Shown one piece after another: positions 26,300 to 35,987 of a DNA stretch of 64,000 nucleotides. Each line of letters starts with the position of its first letter. The stretch's first letter is position 1. The position numbers and the translations under genes were made by a program. This stretch comes from Spongorhabdus nitratireducens (GTDB lineage Bacteria > Pseudomonadota > Gammaproteobacteria > Pseudomonadales > Endozoicomonadaceae). Below the pieces are notes generated by a model that saw only the letters and a list, made by a program, of their open reading frames with translations, was not told where the DNA came from and made no database searches. The stretch lies in contig CANDOC010000001.1 of assembly GCA_947387575.1 (NCBI GenBank), positions 310,001 through 374,000 on the forward strand. Direction: 5' to 3'.

Positions 26300-26937
26300 T
26301 TAAGCGGTGACCGTAAGCGGGATGTTTTCCAGTATCTTGATTGCCTCTTCGAGCAGGGCATCCTTTTCTTCCCAACTCATTGATCCGTTGCAGCTGGCTG
26401 CTTTTCTATACAGGATATTCATCTTTCTTGATGGATAGTTGGCGGGAATAAACTGGAAGTGAGCTTCCTGGAAGCAGGTTGTTGTTTCACTGAGGTACAT
26501 ACCACCATGTGCCCACAGATCGCGCTGACGTTCATCAATGGTTTCTGCATAGGCACAAGCCTCAAACTCAACCCCTTTGATTTCGCGACTGATTCCCGGG
26601 CACTGGGGAACAGAGCCGGCTAATGGCCGCCATTCGATGTCATGCCTGGGGGTTTTCATATCTGCAAAATAGATAACACTGCTGACTTCGTTGTTATGAT
26701 TTGTTCTCAGCCAGGCATTTTCGGATGTTGACAGTGTCATCGTGGTTGAGTCATTGTCGGTTCGTGACTGAAAACTTTCTTTATACGCTTCAAGCATTTC
26801 AAAATCGGCAGGCAGATAAAAATCAATTGCTGGCGATGCCGTTGATCCATAGTAATGATCAGACACATTGATCTGCTTTTGGCGGCACAGCCGGTCAAGG
26901 CTGTAACCACCATGGCGAGCGTCAACAACTTCTTCAT
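26300..26937 (-). pseudogene. Lipoprotein gene interrupted by a one-base frameshift
   Basis: The start at 26937 encodes a lipoprotein signal, MKKLLTLAMVVTALTGCAAK, with lipobox LTGC. That frame soon becomes nonsense. The following frame, open to 26300, encodes about 190 sensible residues (SDHYYGSTASPAIDFYLPAD onward, with cysteines in QCPGI, FEACAYAE, TTCFQEA and AASCNGS). The two frames join if one base is added to the A run at 26877-26880, giving CAAKKQINVSDHYY. So this is either a recent inactivating deletion, slippage at the run, or a sequencing error. The protein family is not recognised. Confidence 0.75.
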
Positions 26938-27035
26938 GAAGACAATACCCTGTGTGTTACTTCGTTATTGTTTGTAAATAGCGGCTGGATTGTACGACGT
27001 TTATCAGGGTATTCACACGTTCATAGTCACTAACT

Positions 27036-27590
27036 TTATTTGCGAAATACTGTCACAGGAACCGGAACTACTTGAACCTGTATGGTTTGAACAATGTTAT
27101 GAGGAATCATGACAATCAATGTTGTGATTTTTTCCAGCTCGGTACCCAGCTCTGCTCCCTTGAGTTGTTGTTTTAACTTGGACTGAACTTCTTCCCGGTT
27201 GACACTGGAGGAGTGAGCTAAATGGCATGTTTTAATCGCACACGATAGATGCTGCATGCAGGTTTTGGCCTGTTGGTATTCCTCTGAATCACTCTCCAGC
27301 AACCCTGATGTGCGAAGCCCCAGCAGCAGGTGCAGCGAAAGCAAGTCTTGGTTCTTGCTATATTCGGCCGTTAACTTGTTAAGCAAATTGAGCATTTCAG
27401 GCTTGAGAGGGTAATCCATCGCTCTCGTTTTAATAAAATCCATCGCTTCTGTCGAAAGGCCAGGTATTTCGACGAACAGCGCTGCTCCAAATGTGTCTAC
27501 CAGTTGTTTTAAATCCTTTAGATCATCTGCATAAGCTGGAGCTGGCAGGAAGGCCATGATTATCCAGAAGATAAGAAAACGCATGGTCAT
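27036..27590 (-). CDS. Secreted helical protein of unknown function
   Basis: A 184-residue protein with a Sec signal peptide (RFLIFWIIMAFLPAPAYA, cleavage near residue 21). The mature protein is mostly helical, with leucine-rich stretches (LLNLLNKLTAEYSK, LLSLHLLLGLRTSGLL) and three cysteines in TCMQHLSCAIKTCHLA. No family was recognised. It lies between the broken lipoprotein gene and the MATE pump, all on the minus strand, but the gaps are too long to claim an operon. Confidence 0.6.
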   Translation of the reverse strand: MTMRFLIFWIIMAFLPAPAYADDLKDLKQLVDTFGAALFVEIPGLSTEAMDFIKTRAMDYPLKPEMLNLLNKLTAEYSKNQDLLSLHLLLGLRTSGLLESDSEEYQQAKTCMQHLSCAIKTCHLAHSSSVNREEVQSKLKQQLKGAELGTELEKITTLIVMIPHNIVQTIQVQVVPVPVTVFRK

Positions 27591-27667
27591 GCCAGCCCCC
27601 GGATGTAAATGGAGTCAGCTAAAGGTAGTAGAGATCAGAGCCGAATGTTCGGCGTCAGCTTGCGGAT

Positions 27668-29002
27668 TTAATGTACCAGCGAAACATGATCCTTCTTCAG
27701 CCACTCCGCCCGCTGCCAGATCAGGGCAAACATCACCGAGCTCAGCCCGCGCTGGATCGCCTGAACGACACAGATAGCAATCAGGCCATAGCCCAGAACA
27801 TTTACCACCCACCAGGAAAGTGGCAACAGAACCAGCCACTGGCTGCCAAACCGGATCATCATCACGGTACGACTGGCACCGGCTCCAAGCAGCGCCTGGG
27901 TCAGTACGATACCGGTTGCCTCGGCGATAATACCCAGACCGGTGATCTGTAGCGGCACAATGCCGGCATCTATCATATGCAGATCCGAGGTAAACAGACC
28001 GATGATCTGTTCCGGGATAAGCCACAGCGGCAGACTGAGTACAACCAGCCCCAGTGTCGCCACCAGAGCCACTTCCCGTCCCCAGCGACAGGCTTTTGCC
28101 GGATCTCCGGCACCGATGGCGTGGCTGACCAGAGTGGTTGAAGCCATGCCCAGACCAATGGCCGGAAGAATCAGCAATAGTGAAACGTTGATCAGAATAT
28201 GACCCAGCGCCATGGCTGTGGCACCGGCCCGGGCAAGAATGGCAAACAGCAGCAGCAAGCTGAGGGAAAACATGAATTGTTGAATTGAATCCGGAATCGC
28301 CAGCTTCAGCAGCTGAAAGTGTACTCTGCGACCGGGCCAGTCTTTCAGAAAGCCGGCATCACGGGCATCCCGCCACATAAACAATCCATTAACCAGTGCA
28401 CCGGTATACATGGCAACCAATGTACCGAGAGCCGCGCCTTCCACCCCCATTGCCGGTAATCCCAGCTTGCCATAAATCAGCAGATAGCTGAGCAGGGCAT
28501 TGAGAAGGTGTACCAGCAGTAAAATCCGGACAAAGCGCAGGGGATGGTTGGAACCATTCCAGAATCCCCTGAACGACAGGTTCATAGCGGCCGCGGGCAG
28601 GGATAGCAGCCGGATATCAAAGTAATCGCTGGCATGGCTGGCAATGGCGGGGTCGGGAGATAAAAAGCCGAGTATCCATGGCGCCAGTAGCAAGCCAATG
28701 ACAACCAGCGGCAGTCCCAGCCAGAGTGAAAGTGACAGACCCGTATTAACCGGAAGCGCTGACTCAGTGTCTCTGCGACTACCTCTTAACCGTGCCACCT
28801 GGGCCTGTATTGCGGCGGAGAGGCCGGACATCAGCGATATCATAAGCAGAATGGCATAGCTGCCGGCACTGACTGCGGCCAGGGCTGCCTCACCCAGATG
28901 GCCAACCAGTGCGGTATCAACCAGATTCATCAGGCTCTGGGAAAGCATTCCGGCAATAATCGGCAGGCCAAGGGTGAGAATGGTGTAAATCCGTTGCCTC
29001 AA
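27668..29002 (-). CDS. MATE-family efflux transporter (DinF-like)
   Basis: A 444-residue membrane protein with twelve hydrophobic segments in two halves. The first begins LGLPIIAGMLSQSLMNLVDT, and the MATE blocks GVEGAALGTLVAM and LPAIGLGMASTTLVSHAIGA follow. MATE pumps expel drugs or metabolites in exchange for H+ or Na+. The opening residues fit the DinF/NorM-like branch. The start is a TTG at 29002; an ATG start would lose the first membrane segment. The gene is read alone on the minus strand. Confidence 0.85.
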   Translation of the reverse strand: MRQRIYTILTLGLPIIAGMLSQSLMNLVDTALVGHLGEAALAAVSAGSYAILLMISLMSGLSAAIQAQVARLRGSRRDTESALPVNTGLSLSLWLGLPLVVIGLLLAPWILGFLSPDPAIASHASDYFDIRLLSLPAAAMNLSFRGFWNGSNHPLRFVRILLLVHLLNALLSYLLIYGKLGLPAMGVEGAALGTLVAMYTGALVNGLFMWRDARDAGFLKDWPGRRVHFQLLKLAIPDSIQQFMFSLSLLLLFAILARAGATAMALGHILINVSLLLILPAIGLGMASTTLVSHAIGAGDPAKACRWGREVALVATLGLVVLSLPLWLIPEQIIGLFTSDLHMIDAGIVPLQITGLGIIAEATGIVLTQALLGAGASRTVMMIRFGSQWLVLLPLSWWVVNVLGYGLIAICVVQAIQRGLSSVMFALIWQRAEWLKKDHVSLVH

Positions 29003-29139
29003 AGTAGTCTCGTCGTTCTCATATACGGGTCGGGGCGCATTCTAACAGATGCGGCCTGTGGGTTAAGGTAAAAGCATCCTAATAGTCATACCCTATACTC
29101 AACAATAAGGATATGACTCAGCATACAGGAACGTAAGCC

Positions 29140-29529
29140 ATGCCAGGGAATCAGGTTAGTCGCTACTCAGGGCCGCCCAAACCAGTGATTGATGAGCTGA
29201 AAACTCAGGGGGGAAAGCCAAAAAAACATAAACCCCGGAAGGAAGGCTCTTGGCTGGGACGAAGAATTAAAATGGCGAGAAAGAATGCTGATAGCGGTTA
29301 TTTGGGGGGAACTTCCCGAGGTTTTAAATGGGTTATGTTCGGCAGCTCCAGATATCAGCCCGGTTTTAATATGGACACCATGAAAAAACTGGGTGCTAGA
29401 GCACCGCTTTTTGTACCTGCTTTGGGCGTGGGTTTAATTCGTGGGATTGCAGAGGGGACTTTTGGCGTCCTGAAGGGGTTGGCTACAGCCCAGCCACACA
29501 GGCCTGAATGGCAGGGCCGGGATTATTAA
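29140..29529 (+). CDS. Small basic protein of unknown function
   Basis: A 129-residue protein with a very basic N-terminal half (GGKPKKHKPRKEGSWLGRRI) and a glycine-rich, more hydrophobic C-terminal half (LGARAPLFVPALGVGLIRGI). It has no signal peptide and no recognised family. AGGAACG lies in front of the ATG, and a strong terminator follows, so it is likely a real single gene. Nucleic-acid or membrane binding would fit the charge, but this is a guess. Confidence 0.55.
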   Translation: MPGNQVSRYSGPPKPVIDELKTQGGKPKKHKPRKEGSWLGRRIKMARKNADSGYLGGTSRGFKWVMFGSSRYQPGFNMDTMKKLGARAPLFVPALGVGLIRGIAEGTFGVLKGLATAQPHRPEWQGRDY

Positions 29530-29579
29530 CCAGGGCTCATAATTGATGAATTGATGCATTACTGTTTATTTATACAGTT

Positions 29580-29611
29580 CAAAAGCCGCCATCTGCTGAT
29601 GGCGGCTTTTT
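29580..29611. terminator. Bidirectional terminator between the small basic gene and metH
   Basis: AAAAGCCGCCATC and GATGGCGGCTTTTT form a strong stem with T runs on both strands. It lies 50 bp after the plus-strand gene and 17 bp after the metH stop. Confidence 0.9.
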
Positions 29612-29627
29612 GTTATCAGTCTTTAAC

Positions 29628-32600
29628 TTAGTCGAGCTGACTACTTAACCATTTTTCTGCGGCTTCCAGCGACATTCCCTTCCGGTCTGCATAACTTTCA
29701 AGCTGATCCCTACCGATTTTGCCTACCCCGAAGTACTGTGCCTGCGGATGAGAGAAATACCAGCCACTGATACTGGCTGCCGGGAACATGGCATAACTTT
29801 CTGTCAGGGTAACTCCGGTCAGGTTTTCCGCATCCAGCAGGTTGAACAGGGTTTCCTTTTCGGTATGTTCCGGACAGGCCGGGTAGCCTGGGGCGGGACG
29901 AATACCACGGTATTTTTCCTTGATCAGGGACTGGGTATCCAGAGTTTCATCCGGTGCGTAGCCCCACCATTGCTTGCGAACCTGCTCATGCAGGTATTCG
30001 GCAGAGGCCTCCACTAACCGGTCTGCAACCGCCTTGACCATGATGCTGTTGTACAGGTCATGCTCAGCCTCATAGGCTTTTGCCAGTTCATCAGCACCGC
30101 TGATAGTCACCACAAAGCCGCCCAGATGATCCTTCAGTCCGGTACCCTGTGGTGCAACAAAGTCTGATAATGACAGGTGGGGTTTACCATCCGGTTTTAC
30201 TGTTTGCTGACGCAGGTTATGAATCCGGGCCAGGGGTTGGTTATCACCAGTGGTAAGCTGGATATCATCATGATCAACCTGAGCTGCTGGCCAGAAACCA
30301 ACAACCGCGTGAGCTTTTAGCTTCTGTTCCCGAATCAGTTGCTCCATCATTTCCTGAGCGCCCTCGAAGACCTTGGTGGCTTCTTCGCCAACAACCTCAT
30401 CAGTCAGTACCTGCGGATAACGACCGTGGAGGTCCCAGACCTTGAAGAACGGGGTCCAGTCAATGTAATCCTGCAGTGCTTCCAGTGGCACACTGACTTT
30501 ACGGTGACCGGTAAACTCCGGTACCGGCGGCTGGTAATTATCCCAGTCCAGTTTCAGGGCATTGGCTTTGGCTTCGGCATAAGGCAGCTGCTGCTTGTTG
30601 GGACGTTTGCGAGAATACCGCTCCCGAACCTTGATATATTCAGCTCGAATATCGCTGACCAGACCAGGTTTGGTTTCAGGGTTCAGCAGTTTGGCAATAA
30701 CCGGAACGGTACGGGAAGCATCGGCCACATAAACGGCAATATCGCGCTGATATTGGGGTTCGATCTTGACCGCGGTATGAGCCTTGGAGGTGGTGGCTCC
30801 ACCGATAAACAGGGGAATATCAAAGCCCTGACGCTCCATTTCACTGGCGACATGCACCATCTCATCCAGCGAAGGGGTAATCAGACCGGACAGTCCGATA
30901 CAGTCAACCTGCTCTTCCCGGGCCACCTGAAGGATCTTTTCACAGGGCACCATCACGCCCAGATCTATCACTTCATAGTTATTACAACCCAGTACCACAC
31001 CGACAATATTTTTGCCGATATCGTGCACATCACCTTTTACCGTGGCCATCAAAATTTTGCCGCGGCTGCGGGCTCCACCAGAATTTTCAGCCTCAATGAA
31101 TGGCACCAGGTGAGCAACGGCCTGCTTCATTACCCGGGCGCTTTTTACTACCTGGGGCAGAAACATTTTGCCGTCGCCAAACAGGTCGCCGACCACGTCC
31201 ATGCCGCTCATCAGCGGCCCTTCGATCACTTCAATCGGCCGATCAGCCTGCTGCCGGGCTTCTTCAGTATCTTCAATAATGTAGGTGGTAATACCCTTTA
31301 CCAGTGAATGTTGAAGTCGTTTCTTAACATCCCATTCACGCCAGCCCAGATCTTCAGTCTGCTTGGCTCCGGAGCCGTCACCACGATATTTTTCAGCGAC
31401 TTCCAGCAGCGCTTCGGTACCCTCCGGAGTGCGGTTCAGGATGACATCTTCAACCCGGTCACGCAGCTCCTGCGGAATATCTTCGTAGATCGCAAGCTGC
31501 CCGGCATTGACGATACCCATATCCATTCCGGCCTGAACCGCGTGATACAGGAATACCGAGTGAATGGCTTCCCGCACTGGGTTATTGCCCCGGAATGAGA
31601 AGGAAACGTTACTGACACCACCGGAAATCATCGCGTGTGGCAGGTTCTGCTTGATCCAGCGGGTACCTTCAATAAAGTCGACGGCGTAATTATTATGCTC
31701 TTCAATCCCGGTAGCGACGGCGAAAATATTGGGGTCGAAGATAATATCCTGAGGCGGGAAGCCCACTTCATTGACCAGAATATCGTAGGAACGCTGGCAG
31801 ATGGTTTTACGCCGCTCAAGGTTATCAGCCTGACCTTCTTCATCGAACGCCATGACGACGATAGCTGCGCCATAACGCATGCAGAGTCGAGCCTGTTCCC
31901 GGAACTGGTCTTCACCCTCTTTCATGCTGATGGAGTTAACGACGCCTTTACCCTGAATGCATTTCAACCCGGCTTCAATGACATGCCATTTGGATGAGTC
32001 GATCATGATCGGCACCCGGGAGATATCCGGCTCGGTGGCAACCAGATTGAGGAAGGTGGTCATCGCCTCGATGGCATCCAGCATCCCTTCATCCATATTG
32101 ATATCGATGATCTGGGCACCGTTTTCAACCTGGGTACGGGCGACATCCAGTGCAGTCTCGTAATCGCCTTCCTTGATCAGCCGCTTGAAGCGGGCTGAGC
32201 CGGTTACATTACAGCGCTCTCCGACATTGACGAACAGGCTTTCGGGCTTGATAGCAAAAGGTTCAAGTCCACTCAGATTACAGGCGACGGGCAAATCAGG
32301 AATGTTCCGGGTGGCAACCGGTGCAACCCGTTCAGCTATAGCTTGAATATGCTCAGGCGTGGTACCACAGCAGCCGCCAATAATGTTAACCAGTCCCGAA
32401 TCGGCAAACTCACCGACAATGGCTGCCATTTCTTCCGGTGTCTCGTCATACTCACCGAAAGCGTTGGGCAGGCCCGCATTCGGGTGGGCACTGACATAGC
32501 TGGTGGAGCACTCAGACAGTTCAACTACATGCTGGCGTAATTCTTTTGCACCCAGAGCACAGTTGAGGCCGACACTGATCGGTTTGGCATGGGCAACCGA

Positions 32601-33305
32601 GTTATAAAAAGCTTCGGTTGTCTGACCGGAGAGAGTACGGCCGGAAGCATCAGTAATGGTGCCGGAGATCATAATTGGCAGCTCAAAACCCAGCTCTTCA
32701 AATACGGACTGAACTGCAAAAATGGCAGCTTTGGCATTGAGCGTATCGAAGATGGTTTCGATCAGAATAATATCCGAGCCACCTTCAATAAGGGCTCGGG
32801 TCGCTTCACGATAGCTTTCGTCCAGCTGGTCAAAGCTGATGTTGCGGAACCCCGGATTGTTTACATCCGGAGAGATGGATGCTGTACGGTTGGTTGGTCC
32901 AAGCACTCCGGCAACATAACGGGGGCGGTCGGGGGTTTTGGCGGTGATCTCATCTGCAGCCTGACGTGCCAGTCGGGCACTTTCCCGGTTTATCTCTGGA
33001 ACCAGGCTCTCCATGGCGTAATCAGCCATGGCAATGGTGGTGCTGTTAAAGGTATTGGTTTCAATAATATCCGCCCCGGCTTCCAGATAGGCGGTATGAA
33101 TACCCTTGATGATTTCCGGTTGGGTCAGCGACAGCAGATCGTTATTGCCTTTGACATCCTGCTGCCAGTCAGCAAAACGTTCTCCCCGGTAAGCCATTTC
33201 ATCCAGTTTATGTTGCTGGATCATGGTGCCCATAGCGCCGTCGAGAATCAGAATTCGTTGCTCAAGGGCCTGTTTTAACTGGGTAATACGCTGTTCCCGG
33301 GACAT
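29628..33305 (-). CDS. metH: Cobalamin-dependent methionine synthase
   Basis: A 1,225-residue enzyme with all four modules in order. The homocysteine domain (about 1-325) has zinc ligands Cys248 ([11 protein letters not shown]) and Cys310/Cys311 ([11 protein letters not shown]). The methyl-THF (pterin) domain lies at about 355-620. The B12 domain has the cap at about 650-740 and DVHDIG with the cobalt-binding His759. The AdoMet reactivation domain runs from about 900 to the end ([15 protein letters not shown]). It transfers a methyl group from methyl-THF to homocysteine. No cobalamin riboswitch is visible upstream. The ribosome site at 33305 is weak. Confidence 0.97.
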   Translation of the reverse strand: MSREQRITQLKQALEQRILILDGAMGTMIQQHKLDEMAYRGERFADWQQDVKGNNDLLSLTQPEIIKGIHTAYLEAGADIIETNTFNSTTIAMADYAMESLVPEINRESARLARQAADEITAKTPDRPRYVAGVLGPTNRTASISPDVNNPGFRNISFDQLDESYREATRALIEGGSDIILIETIFDTLNAKAAIFAVQSVFEELGFELPIMISGTITDASGRTLSGQTTEAFYNSVAHAKPISVGLNCALGAKELRQHVVELSECSTSYVSAHPNAGLPNAFGEYDETPEEMAAIVGEFADSGLVNIIGGCCGTTPEHIQAIAERVAPVATRNIPDLPVACNLSGLEPFAIKPESLFVNVGERCNVTGSARFKRLIKEGDYETALDVARTQVENGAQIIDINMDEGMLDAIEAMTTFLNLVATEPDISRVPIMIDSSKWHVIEAGLKCIQGKGVVNSISMKEGEDQFREQARLCMRYGAAIVVMAFDEEGQADNLERRKTICQRSYDILVNEVGFPPQDIIFDPNIFAVATGIEEHNNYAVDFIEGTRWIKQNLPHAMISGGVSNVSFSFRGNNPVREAIHSVFLYHAVQAGMDMGIVNAGQLAIYEDIPQELRDRVEDVILNRTPEGTEALLEVAEKYRGDGSGAKQTEDLGWREWDVKKRLQHSLVKGITTYIIEDTEEARQQADRPIEVIEGPLMSGMDVVGDLFGDGKMFLPQVVKSARVMKQAVAHLVPFIEAENSGGARSRGKILMATVKGDVHDIGKNIVGVVLGCNNYEVIDLGVMVPCEKILQVAREEQVDCIGLSGLITPSLDEMVHVASEMERQGFDIPLFIGGATTSKAHTAVKIEPQYQRDIAVYVADASRTVPVIAKLLNPETKPGLVSDIRAEYIKVRERYSRKRPNKQQLPYAEAKANALKLDWDNYQPPVPEFTGHRKVSVPLEALQDYIDWTPFFKVWDLHGRYPQVLTDEVVGEEATKVFEGAQEMMEQLIREQKLKAHAVVGFWPAAQVDHDDIQLTTGDNQPLARIHNLRQQTVKPDGKPHLSLSDFVAPQGTGLKDHLGGFVVTISGADELAKAYEAEHDLYNSIMVKAVADRLVEASAEYLHEQVRKQWWGYAPDETLDTQSLIKEKYRGIRPAPGYPACPEHTEKETLFNLLDAENLTGVTLTESYAMFPAASISGWYFSHPQAQYFGVGKIGRDQLESYADRKGMSLEAAEKWLSSQLD

Positions 33306-33386
33306 CCGCTATGATCCGTTTTCTTATTTGATGTCAGCGCATAGTATCAGAATTACGGCGGGTGATAAGTGCTGATGGAAAGAAGC

Positions 33387-33425
33387 AGAGAGCATTCGGT
33401 TATTGAATCCTGCCGAATGCTCTCT
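33387..33425. terminator. Strong hairpin between the propeller-like gene and metH
   Basis: AGAGAGCATTCGG (33387-33399) pairs perfectly with CCGAATGCTCTCT (33413-33425) around a 13-base loop. It follows the stop of the 33444 gene and precedes metH on the same strand. No T run follows, so it may be a terminator of the first gene or a leader structure of metH. Confidence 0.6.
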
Positions 33426-33443
33426 GTGGCACGGCGGGATATC

Positions 33444-35726
33444 TTATTGCCGGCTTGGAGGAATTTTTCCTGCATCGGTGGACAGAGGCGTTTTCCTGTC
33501 ATGATGCCGGATTGTTTTGGGGTTAAGTGACTGCCTTTGATTTCTGTGACGATTCCAGCTGCGTGCCGTAGTGTATTTTTTTGCGTGAGGATACATTTCA
33601 TAATAATCCGGAGGTGCCGGAATTTGTACAGGAATGGCTGTTAGAGAGGCCACGTTGGGTCGGAGATCCGTTGAAGAATTACTGCGCCTGACGGGTTTGC
33701 TGTTTGCGGGTTTGTCTTCCTCCGGATCAGAGTAATAGCCGTCCAGAGTTTGTGAAGATAATGCTTCGCTACATACTGGCGAGGACACTTGCTGCTTTTC
33801 TTCGCTTTCAGGTTGAGCAAGGAAAGGCATGGGCTGTGCTCCAGTCTTGCAATGAATATCACTTCCAGTGTGTACAAGTGAGGTGCTGCTTTCTGCTGCA
33901 GCAAAAGGAGACAAGCTTGCTTCCAGTTTTGTACCTTCAATCACCCGGCTTAAAAAAACGGATAATGTTTCGCCTGTTGTTTGGGACGTTGTTGATCCAG
34001 AAGTTCTGGCGACACTTGTATCCAAAGCCGGGTTTTCAGGGAAACCTGTATCGGTCTCTGATAACAGTGTTGGTTCTGTCGGGTGCTCACCTGCGGCCCA
34101 CCAGGAGGAAGGCGGAATATGGACAAAACAGGGTGAAGCATCATAGTCACAGCTGAAGATTGGCTCTGTGACGGACTGACAGGTCGATTTTCTGGCTTTA
34201 AGCTTTACAACCCCTTCGTGCTTGACTGGCCGGAATGTTTCAACACCTGAAGCCAGAGTGCTGAGTCTAAAGTGAGTGTCGAAAGCAGTGGCATTATCCG
34301 CTGAGGTTGCTGTGTTGTTTACCGCAGCATCGGAAAGAGCGGTCTTTTCCAGATTCCAGCGGTGAGTGCTGAAATCACACCAGGTGGTATAGAGAATATC
34401 CCGACCGGTGGTTTCTTCAGTGGCAAGGCAGCTTGAGCGGTGAGCACCGATATGGGGTGAGAAACTATAGCGCAGGCGAATTGCTGATAGTGCAGATACT
34501 CCTCCCTGGCATGAACCTGATGCAAGCTGGATTAACCTGGGGTAGTCCAGAACCCAGACCATGGCTTCTGGAAGCGAGTGTGGGTCAGGCTCCATTAACA
34601 GGTGTTTTCCGGATGGACTGAACAGGCAAGTTCTAAGCGATCCCTCCATACAGAATGAAGCCAGAAAAGGGTAACCGGCAGTGGTCAGATCCAGCACATG
34701 AAGATTGATAGAGCTGTGATCAACGCTTCTTGAGCTGAAGATCAATTGCGTACTGTCAGGCTTAAAGGCAAGCACTTCCTGAGTTCTATAAAGAGGCATC
34801 CGCAACCCGTGGATAACGAGCGCTCTTTCTTTTTCTCCCTGAGCCAGCAGGTTCAGGTTCAGAATAAAAAGATGATAGCTATTCAACATCACCAGCCTGC
34901 TTGAATCAGGACTAAAAACAGGGTGATTCATTACCTTCCCACCCATCAGGCTTACATCCTTGAAGCTGTACAGTAAAGCTGTATCAGGAGTTTGGGTCAG
35001 TAATTTTTCAAAATCCCATAGTTGAATAGCATCTTTCTTGCTGGTCAGAATATACTTGCCGTTCGGACTGAAGCTGCACTCAGGAGGCATCGGACGCCAA
35101 GCCGGGAAATCTGCTTTTGGGAGCAGAAAGGAGCGAACAGGTGCGGGCGCTGTTCCACTTGAACCCGAAATGAGGCCATCCACTGACCAGATTGAAACCG
35201 AGGCAAAGGCATCACCCGACCCGGGGTATGACGCCATCACCACAAGATACTGGTTATCTGGAGAAAACAGGCACTGCATATAGTTCGATCCAGCGGATAA
35301 GCTGAGTCGAGTAATAAGCTTTAAAACCGTGGGGTTTCGTTTTTGAGGACATTTTTCCAGGGTGTATAGTTCTACTTCCTGACGCTTTGGGCTGGAGCAG
35401 ACCAGGCAGGTTTCATCAGGGCTCAGGATGACCGATGTATTCTTTTCAAATTTATAAAAGTCTGGTGTTGTTGCAGGATCAGAACTGAATTCCAGTTGAT
35501 GCTGGTAGTGATTTTTTCCAGCTTTTACCGTAACCAGCCTTGGATAGTAATTACAGTCATAAGCCAGCACAAAGTGTCCTGATGGGCTTGCAGCTATAGA
35601 GTGACTTAGCTTGCGGACACTTTCTAAAACCGGGTAGTCAGTTGTTTGAAACAGGCCGGCATACACTACAGCTGGAATGTAAATAAGCAGTAAGCCTGAC
35701 AGAGAGCAGCATCTTGATTTCTTCAT
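33444..35726 (-). CDS. Large secreted beta-propeller-like protein with disordered tail
   Basis: A 760-residue protein with a Sec signal peptide (LSGLLLIYIPAVVYA). Residues ~30-450 contain repeated blade-like units marked by F/LSPxxxxLV patterns: SIAASPSGHFVLAYDCN, SVILSPDETCLVCSS, CLFSPDNQYLVVMAS, CSFSPNGKYILTSKKDAIQL, PVFSPDSSRLVML, LAFKPDSTQLIFSS and CLFSPSGKHLLME. This is WD40/TolB-like. The rest is low-complexity (many S, T, P), ending in a basic stretch. AAGGAGA precedes the ATG. Function unknown; the order of a propeller followed by a disordered tail suggests binding to a partner outside the cell. It resembles the smaller propeller-like protein at 18476 in design. Confidence 0.7.
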   Translation of the reverse strand: MKKSRCCSLSGLLLIYIPAVVYAGLFQTTDYPVLESVRKLSHSIAASPSGHFVLAYDCNYYPRLVTVKAGKNHYQHQLEFSSDPATTPDFYKFEKNTSVILSPDETCLVCSSPKRQEVELYTLEKCPQKRNPTVLKLITRLSLSAGSNYMQCLFSPDNQYLVVMASYPGSGDAFASVSIWSVDGLISGSSGTAPAPVRSFLLPKADFPAWRPMPPECSFSPNGKYILTSKKDAIQLWDFEKLLTQTPDTALLYSFKDVSLMGGKVMNHPVFSPDSSRLVMLNSYHLFILNLNLLAQGEKERALVIHGLRMPLYRTQEVLAFKPDSTQLIFSSRSVDHSSINLHVLDLTTAGYPFLASFCMEGSLRTCLFSPSGKHLLMEPDPHSLPEAMVWVLDYPRLIQLASGSCQGGVSALSAIRLRYSFSPHIGAHRSSCLATEETTGRDILYTTWCDFSTHRWNLEKTALSDAAVNNTATSADNATAFDTHFRLSTLASGVETFRPVKHEGVVKLKARKSTCQSVTEPIFSCDYDASPCFVHIPPSSWWAAGEHPTEPTLLSETDTGFPENPALDTSVARTSGSTTSQTTGETLSVFLSRVIEGTKLEASLSPFAAAESSTSLVHTGSDIHCKTGAQPMPFLAQPESEEKQQVSSPVCSEALSSQTLDGYYSDPEEDKPANSKPVRRSNSSTDLRPNVASLTAIPVQIPAPPDYYEMYPHAKKYTTARSWNRHRNQRQSLNPKTIRHHDRKTPLSTDAGKIPPSRQ

Positions 35727-35934
35727 TGGTAGGTCTCCTTAAATTCAGCCTTTCTGCTGAAAACCCTCCACTTGATTTGTTATGGCGTTATGGTGGGACA
35801 CTTAAAGAATTATCAACTATTGCTAACATTGATAGCTGTGGTGGTGAAAAGTTCCCGATACTAAGGTTTGCTGAAGAGAATTTATCTCAGGGAGGAATGT
35901 GATGGATGTTCGGTGGGGTCAATCTGAAAGGAGA

Positions 35935-35969
35935 GAAAGTGGCTACACACTGAAGGTATAGCCACTTTC
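35935..35969 (-). terminator. Hairpin after the Bcr/CflA gene
   Basis: GAAAGTGGCTA (35935-35945) pairs with TAGCCACTTTC (35959-35969). It lies 19 bp after the stop of the MFS gene at 35988. The T run is poor, so efficiency is uncertain. Confidence 0.6.
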
Positions 35970-35987
35970 AACAAAAGGGGGGCAGAT

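Noticed and set aside
30339-31307. Long plus-strand frame inside metH
   Set aside because: It is antisense to the cobalamin-binding and linker region of MetH, where the true frame has all conserved motifs.
33306-33443. Possible cobalamin riboswitch ahead of metH
   Set aside because: The gap is only 138 bp and shows a plain hairpin; no B12-box-like conserved core was seen.
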